A stretch of 64,000 nt of DNA from Calothrix sp. CSU_2_0 (GTDB taxonomy: Bacteria; Cyanobacteriota; Cyanobacteriia; Cyanobacteriales; Nostocaceae): positions 62,001 to 126,000 of the forward strand of contig JAAUPE010000001.1 in NCBI GenBank assembly GCA_012034595.1, read 5' to 3'. Numbering within the stretch: position 1 is the first letter of the stretch; every line of letters starts with the position of its first letter. Below are positions 27,318 through 37,855 of the stretch, piece by piece. The notes below the pieces were generated by a model. It was given only the letters and a program-made list of their open reading frames with translations. It did not search any database and was not told the DNA's origin. The position numbers and the translations under genes are program-made.

Positions 27318-29330
27318 CTAACCCAATACTTTCTTAGCTGTTGCAACTACATTCTCGACACTAAAACCAAACTTCTCCAAACAAACTCCACCAGGAGCAG
27401 AAGCACCAAATCTATCGATGCTGACTGCCTGACCTTCAGTACCAATGTACTTATGCCAGCCGAAACTTGCAGCAGCTTCAACCGATACACGCTTAGTCAC
27501 AGCTTTCGGTAATACCGACTCTCTGTAAGCTGCATCTTGCTCATCAAATAGATCGGTGGAAGGCATGGAAACAACCCGCACTTTTTTACCTTCTGCGGTG
27601 AGTTTCTCAGCTGCGGTGACACAAAGGTTGGTTTCCGAACCAGTACCAATCAAGATAATGTCGGGTGTTCCTTGACTATCTACCAATATGTATCCACCTT
27701 TGGTAACACCTTCAATCGAGCTACCTGCCAAATTAGGGAGATTTTGACGGGATAATGCCAGCAAGGTTGGATTGTTAGCTTTTGCATTTGCGATCGCAAC
27801 TTTGTAAGCACCGGAAGTTTCGGTTCCATCGGCAGGACGAATTACGGTGAGGTTAGGAATCGCTCGCAATGAAGCAAGGGTTTCAATTGGCTGGTGGGTA
27901 GGACCATCTTCACCTTGTCCGATGGAATCGTGGGTCATTACCCAAATGGAACCAGCGAGGGACAATGCTGACAAACGGATAGCTGCCCGCATGTAGTCGG
28001 TGAAAATTAGGAAGGTAGCACCGTAGGGAATTAATCCCGAACCATGCAGTGCCATCCCGTTACAAATAGCACCCATTCCATGTTCCCGTACACCGAAGTG
28101 GACGTTGCGGTTTTGGAATTGTCCTTTTTGGAAGTCACCTTCACCCTTGATTTCCGTCAGGTTGGAGTGGGTTAAGTCAGCCGAACCACCAATTAATTCG
28201 GGAAGCACTGCTGCCAGTTTATTTAGGCAGGTTTCCGAGTGTTTGCGGGTGGGTAATGCCTTGTCTTCAGGTGTATATGTAGGTAATACTTTGTCCCAAC
28301 CGTCGGGAAGTTTGCTGCTCAATAAGCGTTCAAATTCAGCCGCTTCTTTGGCATATTTAGCCTTGTAACTAGCAAATACTTGGTTCCATTCAGATTCTGC
28401 TTTTGCACCACGTTCGACGGCTTTCCGCATGTGGTTGAGGGCATCTGCGGGAACGTCAAATGGTGCGTATTCCCATTTTAAATTGCTGCGGGTGAGGGCT
28501 ATTTCATCGGCACCTAAAGCTGCACCGTGAATACCTGCGGTATTTTGCTTGTTGGGGGAACCATAACCGATTGTGGTTGTCACCTTAATCATGGTTGGCT
28601 TGTCGGTGACTGCCTTCGCATCTGCGATCGCTTTCTCAATTGCTGCCAAGTCGTTGTTACCATCCTTCACATGGAGAACGTGCCAGCCATAGGCTTCAAA
28701 ACGCTGGGAAACGTCTTCTGTGAAGGCAACATCGGTGGAACCATCGATGGAAATGTGGTTATCGTCGTATAGAGCAATAAGTTTACCCAATCCCAAGTGT
28801 CCGGCAAAAGAAGCAGCTTCACCGGAAATACCTTCCATGTTGCAACCGTCACCCAAAATCACATAAGTATAGTGGTCAACGATTTTAGCATCGGGTTTGT
28901 TATATTTAGCGGCGAGGTGTGCTTCTGCCATTGCTAAACCAACACCATTGGCAATACCCTGTCCCAAAGGTCCGGTGGTAACTTCCACACCTGCGGTCAT
29001 GAAGTTTTCCGGGTGTCCGGGGGTTTTGGATTCCCACTGACGGAATTGCTTGATGTCCTCAATCGTCACGCTGTCGAAACCTGCCAAATAAAGCAGAGCG
29101 TACTGCAACATTGAGCCGTGACCAGCCGATAACACAAATCTGTCCCGATTGAACCACTTGGGATTTTTAGGGTTAACCCGCATAAATTTATCCCAGAGTA
29201 CAAACGCCATTGGCGCAGCACCCATCGGCAAGCCAGGGTGTCCAGACTTAGCCTTTTCTACGGCATCAACTGCCAAAAAGCGAATCGAATTAATACAAAG
29301 TTCTTCAAGGGATTGGGTTGCAACAGCCAT
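27318..29330 (-). CDS. tkt: Transketolase
   Basis: A thiamine-diphosphate enzyme of the Calvin cycle and pentose phosphate pathway, moving two-carbon units between sugar phosphates. The 670-residue protein has [14 protein letters not shown] (His31 in the active site), the ThDP/metal motif [19 protein letters not shown] (about residues 162-180), the catalytic-glutamate motif VREHGMG (about 415-421) and a C-terminal transketolase domain. It is near full family length with no damage. It follows fabF and acpP on the same strand, but with spacers of about 260 bases, so it may have its own promoter. A terminator lies just beyond it. Confidence 0.97.
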   Translation of the reverse strand: MAVATQSLEELCINSIRFLAVDAVEKAKSGHPGLPMGAAPMAFVLWDKFMRVNPKNPKWFNRDRFVLSAGHGSMLQYALLYLAGFDSVTIEDIKQFRQWESKTPGHPENFMTAGVEVTTGPLGQGIANGVGLAMAEAHLAAKYNKPDAKIVDHYTYVILGDGCNMEGISGEAASFAGHLGLGKLIALYDDNHISIDGSTDVAFTEDVSQRFEAYGWHVLHVKDGNNDLAAIEKAIADAKAVTDKPTMIKVTTTIGYGSPNKQNTAGIHGAALGADEIALTRSNLKWEYAPFDVPADALNHMRKAVERGAKAESEWNQVFASYKAKYAKEAAEFERLLSSKLPDGWDKVLPTYTPEDKALPTRKHSETCLNKLAAVLPELIGGSADLTHSNLTEIKGEGDFQKGQFQNRNVHFGVREHGMGAICNGMALHGSGLIPYGATFLIFTDYMRAAIRLSALSLAGSIWVMTHDSIGQGEDGPTHQPIETLASLRAIPNLTVIRPADGTETSGAYKVAIANAKANNPTLLALSRQNLPNLAGSSIEGVTKGGYILVDSQGTPDIILIGTGSETNLCVTAAEKLTAEGKKVRVVSMPSTDLFDEQDAAYRESVLPKAVTKRVSVEAAASFGWHKYIGTEGQAVSIDRFGASAPGGVCLEKFGFSVENVVATAKKVLG

Positions 29331-29592
29331 AATAAGTTGGTTCTTAACGACGGGTTAGTACTCTGTAACTAGTTTCACTACCTAAAGAAATAATAATTTT
29401 CCTTAAGCGATTATTTCCATCATCCCATTAGCGAATGTTGATGGACAAGCTGCAAATTTTGGAAATTTAGATTTTGGTTTTTATTTTAAGAGCGAATAAA
29501 CCCAAATATCCGTTGTCAAATCGACTGAATTGAGGAGTTGGGGAATTAGAATTTAGGCATGGGGGCATATTTCCCAATGCCCAATGCCCAAA

Positions 29593-30846
29593 TTAGACGT
29601 ACTTTTTAAACACTAGCGCCACATTATGACCACCAAAACCAAAGGAATTAGATAATGCCACCTCAACTTTTAATTCTCTACTAATGTTGGGTACATAATC
29701 TAAACCACAATCATCATCGGCTTGAAAATGGTTAATTGTTGGCGGAACTCGGTCGTTGGCGACAGAAAGTACCGCAGCGACTCCTTCAATTCCTCCCGAA
29801 CCTCCCAAAAGGTGTCCGGTCATTGATTTGGTCGAACTCACAGCTAACTTGCTTGCATGTTCGCCAAATACTGTCTTCATCGCCGTGGTTTCCGCCGAAT
29901 CATTCGCTGGGGTACTCGTTCCGTGGGCATTGATATAGCTGACCATCTCCGTGGAAATACTAGCATCTTTTAATGCCATCCTCATGGCTCTTGCTGCCCC
30001 TTCGTGACCGGGCGGTGGAGATGTTATGTGGTGGGCATCGCAAGTCATGCCATAACCGACTATTTCCGCATAAATACGCGCTCCACGAGCCAAGGCATGT
30101 TGTAATTCTTCCAATACCAAGATTCCCGAACCCTCTCCCATGACAAAACCATCACGGTCTTTGTCAAACGGACGGCTAGCGTGGGTTGGGTCATCATTAC
30201 GAAGTGAAAGGGCTTTACAAGCAGAAAAACCGGCGATGGAAAGAGGGGTAATTGCAGCCTCAGTTCCTCCGCAAATCATGGCTTGGGCATATCCATTTTG
30301 GACTAAGCGGAAAGCGTCACCTATGGCATTGGAGCCAGCCGCACAAGCGGTTACTGGGCAAGAATTGGGACCTTTTGCGCCAATTTGAATCGCAGTTAAT
30401 CCAGATGCCATGTTGGCGATCATCATCGGAATCATGAAAGGACTACAGCGATCGGGACCACGATTTAGGTAAATAGTTTGTTGGTCTTCTAAAACCTTTA
30501 AGCCACCAATACCCGAACCAATCATGACACCGATTTGTTCTGCGTTCAGGTCATTGATAACTAATTTTGCATCCGCAAGTGCTTGTTTTGCTGCCGAAAC
30601 CCCAAACTGAGCGAATCGATCCATTCGTTTGGCTTCTTTTCGCTCCATATAGTCTTGTGGATCGAAATTTTTTACCTCACCAGCAATACGGCAATCGTGG
30701 TGCGACGCATCAAAGTGAGTGATATTGCCAATACCATTACGTCCACTCACTAATCCTTCCCAGTATTCCGATTGAGTATTGCCAATCGGAGTAATTGCGC
30801 CAACACCAGTTACAACAACACGTTTACGTTTAAAATCTTCTGTCAT
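29593..30846 (-). CDS. fabF: 3-oxoacyl-[acyl-carrier-protein] synthase II (FabF)
   Basis: Elongates fatty acids by condensing malonyl-ACP with acyl-ACP. The 417-residue protein has the thiolase-fold active site: Cys168 in VTACAAGSNA, His308 in NAHGTSTPAND, Lys340 and His345 in STKSMTGHLLGGSGG. The N-terminus VVVTGVGAITPIG is typical. It lies downstream of acpP on the same strand, the usual arrangement of carrier protein and synthase, separated by about 240 bases of repeats. No damage was seen. Confidence 0.96.
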   Translation of the reverse strand: MTEDFKRKRVVVTGVGAITPIGNTQSEYWEGLVSGRNGIGNITHFDASHHDCRIAGEVKNFDPQDYMERKEAKRMDRFAQFGVSAAKQALADAKLVINDLNAEQIGVMIGSGIGGLKVLEDQQTIYLNRGPDRCSPFMIPMMIANMASGLTAIQIGAKGPNSCPVTACAAGSNAIGDAFRLVQNGYAQAMICGGTEAAITPLSIAGFSACKALSLRNDDPTHASRPFDKDRDGFVMGEGSGILVLEELQHALARGARIYAEIVGYGMTCDAHHITSPPPGHEGAARAMRMALKDASISTEMVSYINAHGTSTPANDSAETTAMKTVFGEHASKLAVSSTKSMTGHLLGGSGGIEGVAAVLSVANDRVPPTINHFQADDDCGLDYVPNISRELKVEVALSNSFGFGGHNVALVFKKYV

Positions 30847-30889
30847 GACGATAGTTTAGGTGGCTCTTCATTCAGGCAATTATTAGGGG

Positions 30890-31045
30890 TTTTAGAGAAT
30901 GGGGAATAGGGAGCAGGAATTAGGAATTAGGAATTAGGAGGTAGAAATTAAGAGTTAGGAGATAGAAATTAGGAATTAGGAAATTTATAATTAATGCCCA
31001 ACCCCCAATCCCCAATCCCCAATTCCCAATCCCCAATGCCTATTT
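30890..31045. repeat. Short tandem repeats (TTAGGAATTAGGAG and CCCCAAT types) between acpP and fabF
   Basis: About 30915-30980 is made of AATTAGGAATTAGG variants; about 31001-31037 contains five or more CCCCAAT/TCCCCAA heptamers. It is the same repeat family as in the ndh and ccm spacers. Confidence 0.8.
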
Positions 31046-31088
31046 ACTAATTACCCCTTATCCCCAGAGAGGATTTCTAGTTCCCCGT

Positions 31089-31340
31089 TTATGCGGATGC
31101 GGCAACTTTGTTGTTGATGTAATCCACTGCTTCTTGAACGGTGGTAATTTTTTCTGCGGCTTCGTCGGGGATTTCGATATTAAATTCTTCTTCCAAAGCC
31201 ATTACCATTTCAACTGTATCTAGGGAATCAGCCCCTAAATCGTTGGCAAAGTTTGATTGAGGTGTGATTTTTTCATCCTCGACACTTAGCTGATCTGCAA
31301 CAATTTTCTTGACCTTTTCAAATATTTCTGTTTGGCTCAT
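31089..31340 (-). CDS. acpP: Acyl carrier protein
   Basis: An 83-residue acidic carrier of fatty-acid intermediates. The phosphopantetheine attachment serine is Ser39 in [21 protein letters not shown], the near-universal ACP motif. It is the first gene of the acpP-fabF-tkt series on this strand; its start follows GAGGATTTA. Confidence 0.97.
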   Translation of the reverse strand: MSQTEIFEKVKKIVADQLSVEDEKITPQSNFANDLGADSLDTVEMVMALEEEFNIEIPDEAAEKITTVQEAVDYINNKVAASA

Positions 31341-31762
31341 AAATTAAATCCTCAACCAGTTACTATAGTCCGCTCTTTATGGGCGAGTGCTTTTTTTGCA
31401 TATACATCTTATCGTTAAGCGCGATCGCCCGTACATGTTTTCGGCTCAATTTTGCTTGTGTGATACCAATTTTTTCATATCGGTGGAACCTATGAAAAAG
31501 ATTTCTCTTTTCAAGTGAGTTATTTACACTTGTTACTGTGCCAGCGAATGGGCTGGCGTAGTTTGCTTCCCAAAGTATGATATTCGATCCGATCGCACAT
31601 TAGCTGCATTTGGCTGATGCAATGATTTTACTTCCCAATTGTGACTAATGTGGCATAGTTTTTTTTTGTCAATATAAATCAATACAAACAAGCTAATATT
31701 CTTGAGCAATGGTAAAACAGTTATGTCAAGGGCAAATTCCTACAATTAATTAATTAATTCCT
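31341..31762. other. Promoter-containing spacer between acpP and the CCG-domain gene
   Basis: A 422-base divergent spacer. It must carry the acpP promoter and that of the plus-strand gene at 31763. A hairpin CCAGCGAATGGGCTGG at about 31541-31556 and several HIP1-like sites are visible; no RNA gene or small ORF with good support was seen. Confidence 0.4.
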
Positions 31763-32668
31763 ATGCTATCTCACCAGCTAAAGTATGCTTATTTCCCCGG
31801 TTGTGTTGCTCAGGGTGCTTGTGGGGAACTACATTTGTCTACTGTAGCCCTCGCCAAAGCTCTATCAATCGAATTAATTGAACTTAAAAAAGCTTCATGT
31901 TGTGGTTCTGGTACTTTTAAAGAAGATTCACAACTACTCGAAGATACTGTTAATGCTCGTAATATTGCTCTCGCGGAAGAATTAAATTTACCTTTATTAA
32001 CCCATTGCAGTACTTGCCAAGGGGTTATTGGTCATGTGGATGAAAGGCTCAAAGAAAGCCAAGAAAAAAATCCTGATTACCTCAACAAAGTCAATGGTTT
32101 GTTACAAAAAGAAGGATGTTTGCCTTATCGGGGTAGCACTGAAGTAAAACACCTTTTATATGCTTTAGTTGCTGATTATGGTGTGGAAGAAATTCAAAAC
32201 CGCGTGACTCGTAAATTAAGCAATCTCAATTGTGCGGCTTTCTACGGATGCTATTTGTTACGCGCTCAAAAAAATACCCCTTACGATAATCCTTTCAATC
32301 CCGAAGCGATGGAAAATGTCTTTCGGGCAGTTGGGGCAAACCCAATATATTACAGAGGTCGTACCCAATGTTGTGGCTGGCCTTTATCGAGTTATGCGAC
32401 GGAAGAGTCATTTAAAATGGCTGGGAAGCAGATTCAAGATGCGATCGCATCGGGTGCGGATTGTATTGTTACACCTTGTCCTTTGTGTCACCTAAATTTA
32501 GATTCCCGTCAACCGGAGGTGGAAAAGGTAATTGGTAGTCGGTTGGGTTTGCCTGTGTTGCATTTACCCCAGTTGGTTGCTTTGGCTTTGGGGATTAGTC
32601 CGCTCTCATTGGGTTTGGAGCGACATATTGTTTCTACAAAGCCACTTTTGGAGAAATTAGGTTTGTAA
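31763..32668 (+). CDS. CCG-domain (heterodisulfide reductase subunit B-like) protein
   Basis: A 301-residue protein with two cysteine-rich CCG domains that can bind an unusual iron-sulfur cluster. Motifs are [10 protein letters not shown] with [10 protein letters not shown] (about residues 9-52), and [38 protein letters not shown] (about 156-252). It resembles HdrB and the SdhE/SdhC-type subunit that, in cyanobacteria, has been proposed to complete succinate dehydrogenase. No neighbouring redox subunit is present, so the partner is unknown. Intact and alone on the plus strand. Confidence 0.85.
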   Translation: MLSHQLKYAYFPGCVAQGACGELHLSTVALAKALSIELIELKKASCCGSGTFKEDSQLLEDTVNARNIALAEELNLPLLTHCSTCQGVIGHVDERLKESQEKNPDYLNKVNGLLQKEGCLPYRGSTEVKHLLYALVADYGVEEIQNRVTRKLSNLNCAAFYGCYLLRAQKNTPYDNPFNPEAMENVFRAVGANPIYYRGRTQCCGWPLSSYATEESFKMAGKQIQDAIASGADCIVTPCPLCHLNLDSRQPEVEKVIGSRLGLPVLHLPQLVALALGISPLSLGLERHIVSTKPLLEKLGL

Positions 32669-32689
32669 TTTTTGAGATTTTTGTTGCTG

Positions 32690-32711
32690 GAGACGTTATG
32701 TGTAACGTCTC
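32690..32711. repeat. Dispersed palindrome GAGACGTTA-TGTG-TAACGTCTC
   Basis: A perfect nine-base inverted repeat 21 bases after the CCG-domain gene. It shares the GAGACGTT arm with the copies at 3440, 18898 and 56432 and may act as a transcript end. Confidence 0.75.
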
Positions 32712-32820
32712 TACTACACTGAAAAGATTTATCAAACCCGAACAAATCGATGTTCTTGCTGTTATACATGGCGCATAGGAAATCATACCAGGTATTGAAT
32801 AATCTTTAAAAATGACCCCT

Positions 32821-33015
32821 AAAATCAACTATTCCGCAAACGGAACAGTAATAGATTCCCCAAACCCACGAAAATCAACTATTCCTCAAAGGCAACAGTA
32901 ATAGATGCTCAATCCAGGAAAAATCAACTATTCCGCAAACGGAACAGTTATAAATTCTCAATCCACGAAAATTAACTATTCCGCAAACGGAACAGTTATA
33001 AATTCCTAATTCAAG
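32821..33015. repeat. Array of four 48-50 base direct repeats, each with a hairpin
   Basis: Units at 32821-32870, 32871-32919, 32920-32967 and 32968-33015. Each starts AAAAT(C/T)AACTATTCC. Units 1, 3 and 4 contain TTCCG CAAA CGGAA, extended by ACT/AGT outer pairs, an exact stem with a four-base loop. In unit 2 the stem is altered on both sides (CCT CAA AGG remains paired). The 3' part of the unit (about 15 bases) is A/C-rich and more variable. No gene lies in the array. Confidence 0.9.
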
Positions 33016-33149
33016 AAGCAGCAGCTAATCCTAAGGTTCACTTTAGCTACACAATCACAGAAAAATCCCCAAACCCAACAAACTGATTAAGTTCCCTACT
33101 GCCACTTCCTCTAAAATAAAAATATAATCGCCTCAATTCCCATGAACTA

Positions 33150-34100
33150 ATGAATAAAAAGCTGAAGCCGGATTGGGCTGGTAAAGATATGCTTTCCCAG
33201 TTTGTTAATTTGCTTATCCACATCAAGCCTATCTACCAAGTGATGAAACACCAGGCTCGGCAAGTTATTATTAAAACGGCTGAGAAAAATGGTGTTCCTT
33301 GGCGTAAAAATTACGAAAAACTTGCGGCATCCCCAGTACAGTACCACTTTGATGCGATTAGAAATCCTCAGGTAACTTACCCCGATTATTACAAAGTCCC
33401 TTTCCATGCCTATTCTGAGGGTAATCTTTGCTGGAAAGCAGCATTTGAAGCACCTAGCGCAACTTATTCGATGGCTTTGCGGGTTTGGAAAAACGAATCA
33501 CTTACTTGGGAAGCTGCACACGATCGATTACGTGGTAGCTTTCACAATGTTTTAGCAACATACGCACCAAAGGAAGTTGGCGATATTTTAGATGTTGGTT
33601 GTTCGGTGGGTATTTCTACTTTGACACTACATCGCTATTACCAAAATAAACAAAGTCACTCCGTTCGGACTGTGGGGTTAGATTTGTCCCCGTATATGCT
33701 GGCAGTTGCGAAAAAGCTGGATATTAACAACGAAATATCCCAATGGTTACACAGACAAGCCGAAAATACTGGATTACCAGATAACTCCTTTGATTTGGTG
33801 ACGTTACAATTCCTTACCCATGAACTTCCACACTCAGCCTCAAAAGCGATATTTAAAGAAGCATTCAGATTACTTAGAAATGGTGGCGCGATCGCATTGG
33901 TTGATAATAATCCTAAATCTGCTGTTATCCAAAATTTACCCCCGGTTCTATTTACTCTCATGAAAAGTACTGAACCTTGGAGCGATGAATATTACACTTT
34001 TGAGATTGAAGAAGAATTGCAAAAAGCTGGTTTTAACACACCTGTGACTGTCGAAACTGACCCGCGACACCGAACAATTGTGGCAACAAAAGAGACTTAA
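33150..34100 (+). CDS. Class I SAM-dependent methyltransferase
   Basis: A 316-residue soluble protein. The C-terminal two thirds are a methyltransferase type 11-like domain: SAM-binding motif I DILDVGCSVGISTLTL (about residues 145-160), acidic motif LDLSPYML (about 178-185), and NSFDLVTLQFLTHELPH (about 213-229). The N-terminal 110 residues (HIKPIYQVMKHQARQ, PWRKNYEKLA) form a helical region of unknown role that I do not recognise. Substrate unknown; small-molecule or lipid methyltransferase is possible. It sits just after the hairpin repeat array, outside the polysaccharide cluster on the opposite strand. Confidence 0.85.
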   Translation: MNKKLKPDWAGKDMLSQFVNLLIHIKPIYQVMKHQARQVIIKTAEKNGVPWRKNYEKLAASPVQYHFDAIRNPQVTYPDYYKVPFHAYSEGNLCWKAAFEAPSATYSMALRVWKNESLTWEAAHDRLRGSFHNVLATYAPKEVGDILDVGCSVGISTLTLHRYYQNKQSHSVRTVGLDLSPYMLAVAKKLDINNEISQWLHRQAENTGLPDNSFDLVTLQFLTHELPHSASKAIFKEAFRLLRNGGAIALVDNNPKSAVIQNLPPVLFTLMKSTEPWSDEYYTFEIEEELQKAGFNTPVTVETDPRHRTIVATKET

Positions 34101-34195
34101 GGCTAGATGCGATCGCCTTTTGTAGATGCTGTAACAAGTCAGGGAAATATAGCGGTTTTGAGGTCAGTGAAGTACATTTTTTAACATCAAATCTT

Positions 34196-34220
34196 GTAGG
34201 GGAGGGGTTTCCCCGCCCTT
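34196..34220. repeat. Dispersed GTAGGGG.../CCCCGCCC palindrome
   Basis: GTAGGGGAGGGG TTT CCCCGCCCTT, an imperfect inverted repeat similar to the copy at 20674. Nearby (34254-34300) three copies of ATCAGGG(G/A)AATAT-like sequence occur. It lies in the spacer between the convergent methyltransferase and tyrosine kinase genes. Confidence 0.6.
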
Positions 34221-34349
34221 GATTATATTTCACCCAAGTGAGAAATACTACACTAATCAGGGGAATATCATCAATCAGGGAAATATTAATCAGGGCAAAC
34301 AGCCGTGGGTTCCCCTACGGTATTCTCGCAAAAATCCTTGAATCTAATC

Positions 34350-36557
34350 CTAATTTTTCACTCCCAAATCATCAACGTTAACTCTACCCACACTGTCTTG
34401 TGGATAATACTCTTCGCTATTGAAATAGTAGTTGCTATAGGGTTCGTTTTTGGGAATGATGCCATTTACAACTTGTCCCAATACATTCTGTCCAGACTTT
34501 TCTAATAAGTCTTTGGCAAACCCAGCATTGACAATATCAGCAACACCTGGACGAATTACAAACAAGACACCATCAGCCATTTGTCCCAGGCTTGCCGCAT
34601 CAGCACCTACACTTAGTGAAGGAGTATCTAAGATGACGCAATCAAAGTTATCTCTAAAGGAGTCAATTAGTGTAGCCATGCGCTTTGAATCGAGTAAAGA
34701 TGCTGGACTGGGTGGAACTAATCCGGAGGGAAGAACGTATAAATTATCCATGACTTGCGCGATCGCATTCTGCAAATCCGACTGTCCGACAATAGCATTA
34801 CTCAAACCTTCGTTGTTTGGTAAATCCCAGATTTGATGTTGAACGGGACGATGTAAGTCACCATCTACTAGTAAAACACGACGTTCCATTTGGGCGATCG
34901 CCATTGCTAAATTCGCAGCAACGGTTGATTTTCCTTCTTGAGGCACAGAACTAGTAACAACAATTACCTTAAGTTCTTTGTCTGCACTGATATATTTGAG
35001 GTTTGCTCGCAACATCCGGTAAGCTTCACTTGATGGCGATCGGGGATTATCTCGCACCACAATTCGCGGATGGGATGATTCTATGTCGTCATTACTGCGA
35101 AGAAATATAGATGATTTAGGCTTACTAAATGAGGGAATTACACCGAGTAAAGTTAAGTTCATGAATTCTTTGGCTTCGTCGATAGTCTTAATATATTTAT
35201 CGCGACTTTCTAATAAATACATGGTTGCCATTGAAGCGAGTAAACCCAATAAACCAGCACTCAAATAATTGACTGTTGGGGATGAAATTGGCTCATCTGG
35301 CGTTTCGGCTTGACTAATAATCTGGGCATTACCCAAATTTTGATTCTCGGCTATACGGCTTTCTTGTAATTTTTGTAATAGTAAAGAATAAGTCGATTGA
35401 GATGCTTGGACTTTACGTTCTAATTCCCGTTGTTGCTGTTCTAATCTGGGTAAATTATTTAGTCGCTGTCGATATGTTGCTTCTAATCCCGATAATGTTG
35501 CTAATTGGCTTGCTAAACCTAAACGTTGTGATTCTAATCGAATCAATTCTCCCGAAAGTTGTTGTTTAAGTTCGCCAATTTGCAAGTTTGTATTTGTTTG
35601 AATTTCTTCACTATCAGAAACTTGTCTAACTTGATTTTTGAGAAGACTTTTTAACCCATTTATTTTACTTTCTAACTTAATAATCTCTGGATGTAAATCT
35701 ACAAAAATCTCGCGTTTTGTAACTAATTCTAAATCTAACTGTTGAAGCTGTTTAGTAAGTTCTTGAACTCCATTCGATTGACTCAAGGCTGTCATTATTA
35801 AAGCCTGCTCTGATGACATCCCCAGTTGAGAACGCATCGATTGTGACTGAGCATTTATATCACCAATTTTCGATTTAATATCACCTATTTGTGATTGTAT
35901 TTGATTTAAAGTTTCGACCGATCTTGTTGCTTCTGCTTGTAAAGAAACAATTTTATTTTTTTCCTTAAACTCGCGGAATTCAGCCTCAGCTTTCCGAACA
36001 ACTAACTCTGCGCTAGGTGCTTGTTTTTCCAGAAACTTGCGGGCAGATGCGATCGCACTACGATGGTAAGCAATGTTATGTTCTAGATATGCTGTCATCA
36101 GGGTGTTGACAATATCAGCAGAAGCTTCCGGATTAGTATCATTATAAGAAACCTGTAAAACGTCGGTTCCTTTGACATCTTTAACTGTAAGTCGCTTGAG
36201 GAATTCACTAGTTTTCAGTACCGCACCTTTGCTATCTTTTAAATTTAACCTACTAATAGTTTTTTGAATTATCGGAAACGAGCGAATAACTTCGGCTTCT
36301 GTATTTAATGGATTTGTTTTATTATCTTGAGCAACTGATTCTAGCTTACCAACTTCTGTACCCACACCCGTAAGTGTGGAAATTGTATTAGTACGCTGAA
36401 ACTGTAATTTACCGTCTGCTTGATAGGTCGGTTTTTTTAAAGAAGAACTTATTAATGAAATCAAAAATATGGGAAGGAAAATACCCAATCCAGGCATCCA
36501 GCGTCGTTGAATAATATGCCAATATTTATTTAATGAAGATGATTCTTGATTTTCCAT
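34350..36557 (-). CDS. Polysaccharide co-polymerase/tyrosine autokinase (Wzc-like BY-kinase)
   Basis: A 735-residue inner-membrane protein controlling chain length and export of exopolysaccharide. The N-terminal Wzz domain has a first membrane helix (about residues 18-38), a long coiled-coil periplasmic region (about 150-400) and a second membrane helix (about 425-447). The cytoplasmic BY-kinase domain has Walker A SSVPQEGKSTVAANLA (about 530-546), Walker A' VLLVDGDLHRP and Walker B CVILDTPSLS. The C-terminal tail contains five tyrosines (NEPYSNYYFNSEEYYP) as sites of autophosphorylation. It is the most promoter-distal gene of the minus-strand polysaccharide cluster. Confidence 0.93.
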   Translation of the reverse strand: MENQESSSLNKYWHIIQRRWMPGLGIFLPIFLISLISSSLKKPTYQADGKLQFQRTNTISTLTGVGTEVGKLESVAQDNKTNPLNTEAEVIRSFPIIQKTISRLNLKDSKGAVLKTSEFLKRLTVKDVKGTDVLQVSYNDTNPEASADIVNTLMTAYLEHNIAYHRSAIASARKFLEKQAPSAELVVRKAEAEFREFKEKNKIVSLQAEATRSVETLNQIQSQIGDIKSKIGDINAQSQSMRSQLGMSSEQALIMTALSQSNGVQELTKQLQQLDLELVTKREIFVDLHPEIIKLESKINGLKSLLKNQVRQVSDSEEIQTNTNLQIGELKQQLSGELIRLESQRLGLASQLATLSGLEATYRQRLNNLPRLEQQQRELERKVQASQSTYSLLLQKLQESRIAENQNLGNAQIISQAETPDEPISSPTVNYLSAGLLGLLASMATMYLLESRDKYIKTIDEAKEFMNLTLLGVIPSFSKPKSSIFLRSNDDIESSHPRIVVRDNPRSPSSEAYRMLRANLKYISADKELKVIVVTSSVPQEGKSTVAANLAMAIAQMERRVLLVDGDLHRPVQHQIWDLPNNEGLSNAIVGQSDLQNAIAQVMDNLYVLPSGLVPPSPASLLDSKRMATLIDSFRDNFDCVILDTPSLSVGADAASLGQMADGVLFVIRPGVADIVNAGFAKDLLEKSGQNVLGQVVNGIIPKNEPYSNYYFNSEEYYPQDSVGRVNVDDLGVKN

Positions 36558-36632
36558 TCTTTTAACTTCCTTTGATATCTCAGATATAACGACATTAAAA
36601 TTTGAGTTACTGTAATCAAGTGCGGAGAATTA

Positions 36633-37769
36633 TTATTTATTTGAATTGTGAATATCTATAAATCCAATAATAACTCGCTCTAACTCCTCATCTGTTAAAT
36701 TTGACCCCGATGGTAAACATAATCCACTCGTAAATAAATCTGCCCCTACCTCTCCACCGATAAATTCGCATTCTGCAAAAACTGGTTGCATGTGTAAAGG
36801 TTTCCATACCGGACGAGTTTCGATTTGCTGTTCTGCTAGGGCAAGACGAATTTGTTCGCGATCGCAACCGAAAGCTTCTGAATCGATGGTTAAACAAGTT
36901 AACCAGCGCGTAGATGTGCCAAAATTAGCTTCCGGCATAAATTCCACCCCCGGTAAATCCCCTAACTCTTTTGCATAAACCTCATAGTTGCGACGACGAG
37001 CAGCAACGCGATCGCCCAAAACTTGTAATTGTCCCCGTCCAATTCCTGCCAAAACATTGCTGAGTCGATAATTAAAGCCTATTTGTGAATGCTGATAATG
37101 GGGAGCTGAATCGCGAGCTTGAGTTGCCAAGAATCTAGCTCTGGCAACTAATTCCGGGTTGTCGGAAACTAACATTCCCCCACCGGAAGTTGTGATAATT
37201 TTATTCCCATTAAATGAGTAAATTCCGATAGTCCCAAAAGTCCCAGGAGATTGCCCCTTATAGGTTGCGCCTAAAGCCTCGGCGGCATCTTCAATCAGAG
37301 GAACGTCATATTCATTACATGCTGCTAAAATTGGCTCGATATCAGCACTCTGACCGTAGAGATGCACAAGAATAACGGCTTTGGGTAATTTCCCAATTTG
37401 TGCTTTTTTTTCTAGTGCTTCCCGCAGCAAATCGGGGTTCATATTCCAAGTCGTGCGATCGCTATCGATAAAGACAGGTTTTGCTCCTTGATATGCGATC
37501 GGGTTTGCAGTAGCAGCAAAAGTCAAAGTCGAACAAAAAACCTCATCTCCTAACCCCACACCCAACAACCGTAAAGCCAAATGAATTGCTGCGGTTCCCG
37601 AACTGACTGCTGCTGCATGTCCTGCCCCCGTAACTTGGCAAAATTCACTCTCAAAAGCATCGACATGGGGACCAACCGGAGCAATCCAATTCGTCGCAAA
37701 CGCTTCTTTGACGAAATCCAGTTCTCTGGTACTCATGTGGGGTGTGGAAAGCAGAATTGGTTTTTTCAT
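36633..37769 (-). CDS. DegT/DnrJ/EryC1/StrS sugar aminotransferase (PglE-like)
   Basis: A PLP-dependent enzyme transferring an amino group from glutamate to a nucleotide keto-sugar. The 378-residue protein has the PLP lysine Lys190 in YSFNGNKIITTSGGGML, the ring-nitrogen aspartate in LIEDAAEALGA (Asp161), and SSGTAAIHLALRL for phosphate binding (about residues 57-69). The opening ILLSTPHMSTRELDFVKEAF resembles PglE/LegC-type aminotransferases that act on UDP-4-keto-6-deoxy-GlcNAc. With the 4,6-dehydratase at 58.7 kb and the acetyltransferase at 42.2 kb it could make a diacetamido-trideoxyhexose. Another 4-keto substrate is possible. Confidence 0.9.
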   Translation of the reverse strand: MKKPILLSTPHMSTRELDFVKEAFATNWIAPVGPHVDAFESEFCQVTGAGHAAAVSSGTAAIHLALRLLGVGLGDEVFCSTLTFAATANPIAYQGAKPVFIDSDRTTWNMNPDLLREALEKKAQIGKLPKAVILVHLYGQSADIEPILAACNEYDVPLIEDAAEALGATYKGQSPGTFGTIGIYSFNGNKIITTSGGGMLVSDNPELVARARFLATQARDSAPHYQHSQIGFNYRLSNVLAGIGRGQLQVLGDRVAARRRNYEVYAKELGDLPGVEFMPEANFGTSTRWLTCLTIDSEAFGCDREQIRLALAEQQIETRPVWKPLHMQPVFAECEFIGGEVGADLFTSGLCLPSGSNLTDEELERVIIGFIDIHNSNK

Positions 37770-37855
37770 TTTGACTTTATTAAGTTTGATATTGTTTTAA
37801 ACAAGCTGGAACAAATCAAATTAATTGATGATTATTTTGATTTTTCTGTCAAATC

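Noticed and set aside
32821..33015. Possible CRISPR array
   Set aside because: Whole 48-50 base units repeat, including the part that would be a spacer; there are only four units and no cas genes nearby.
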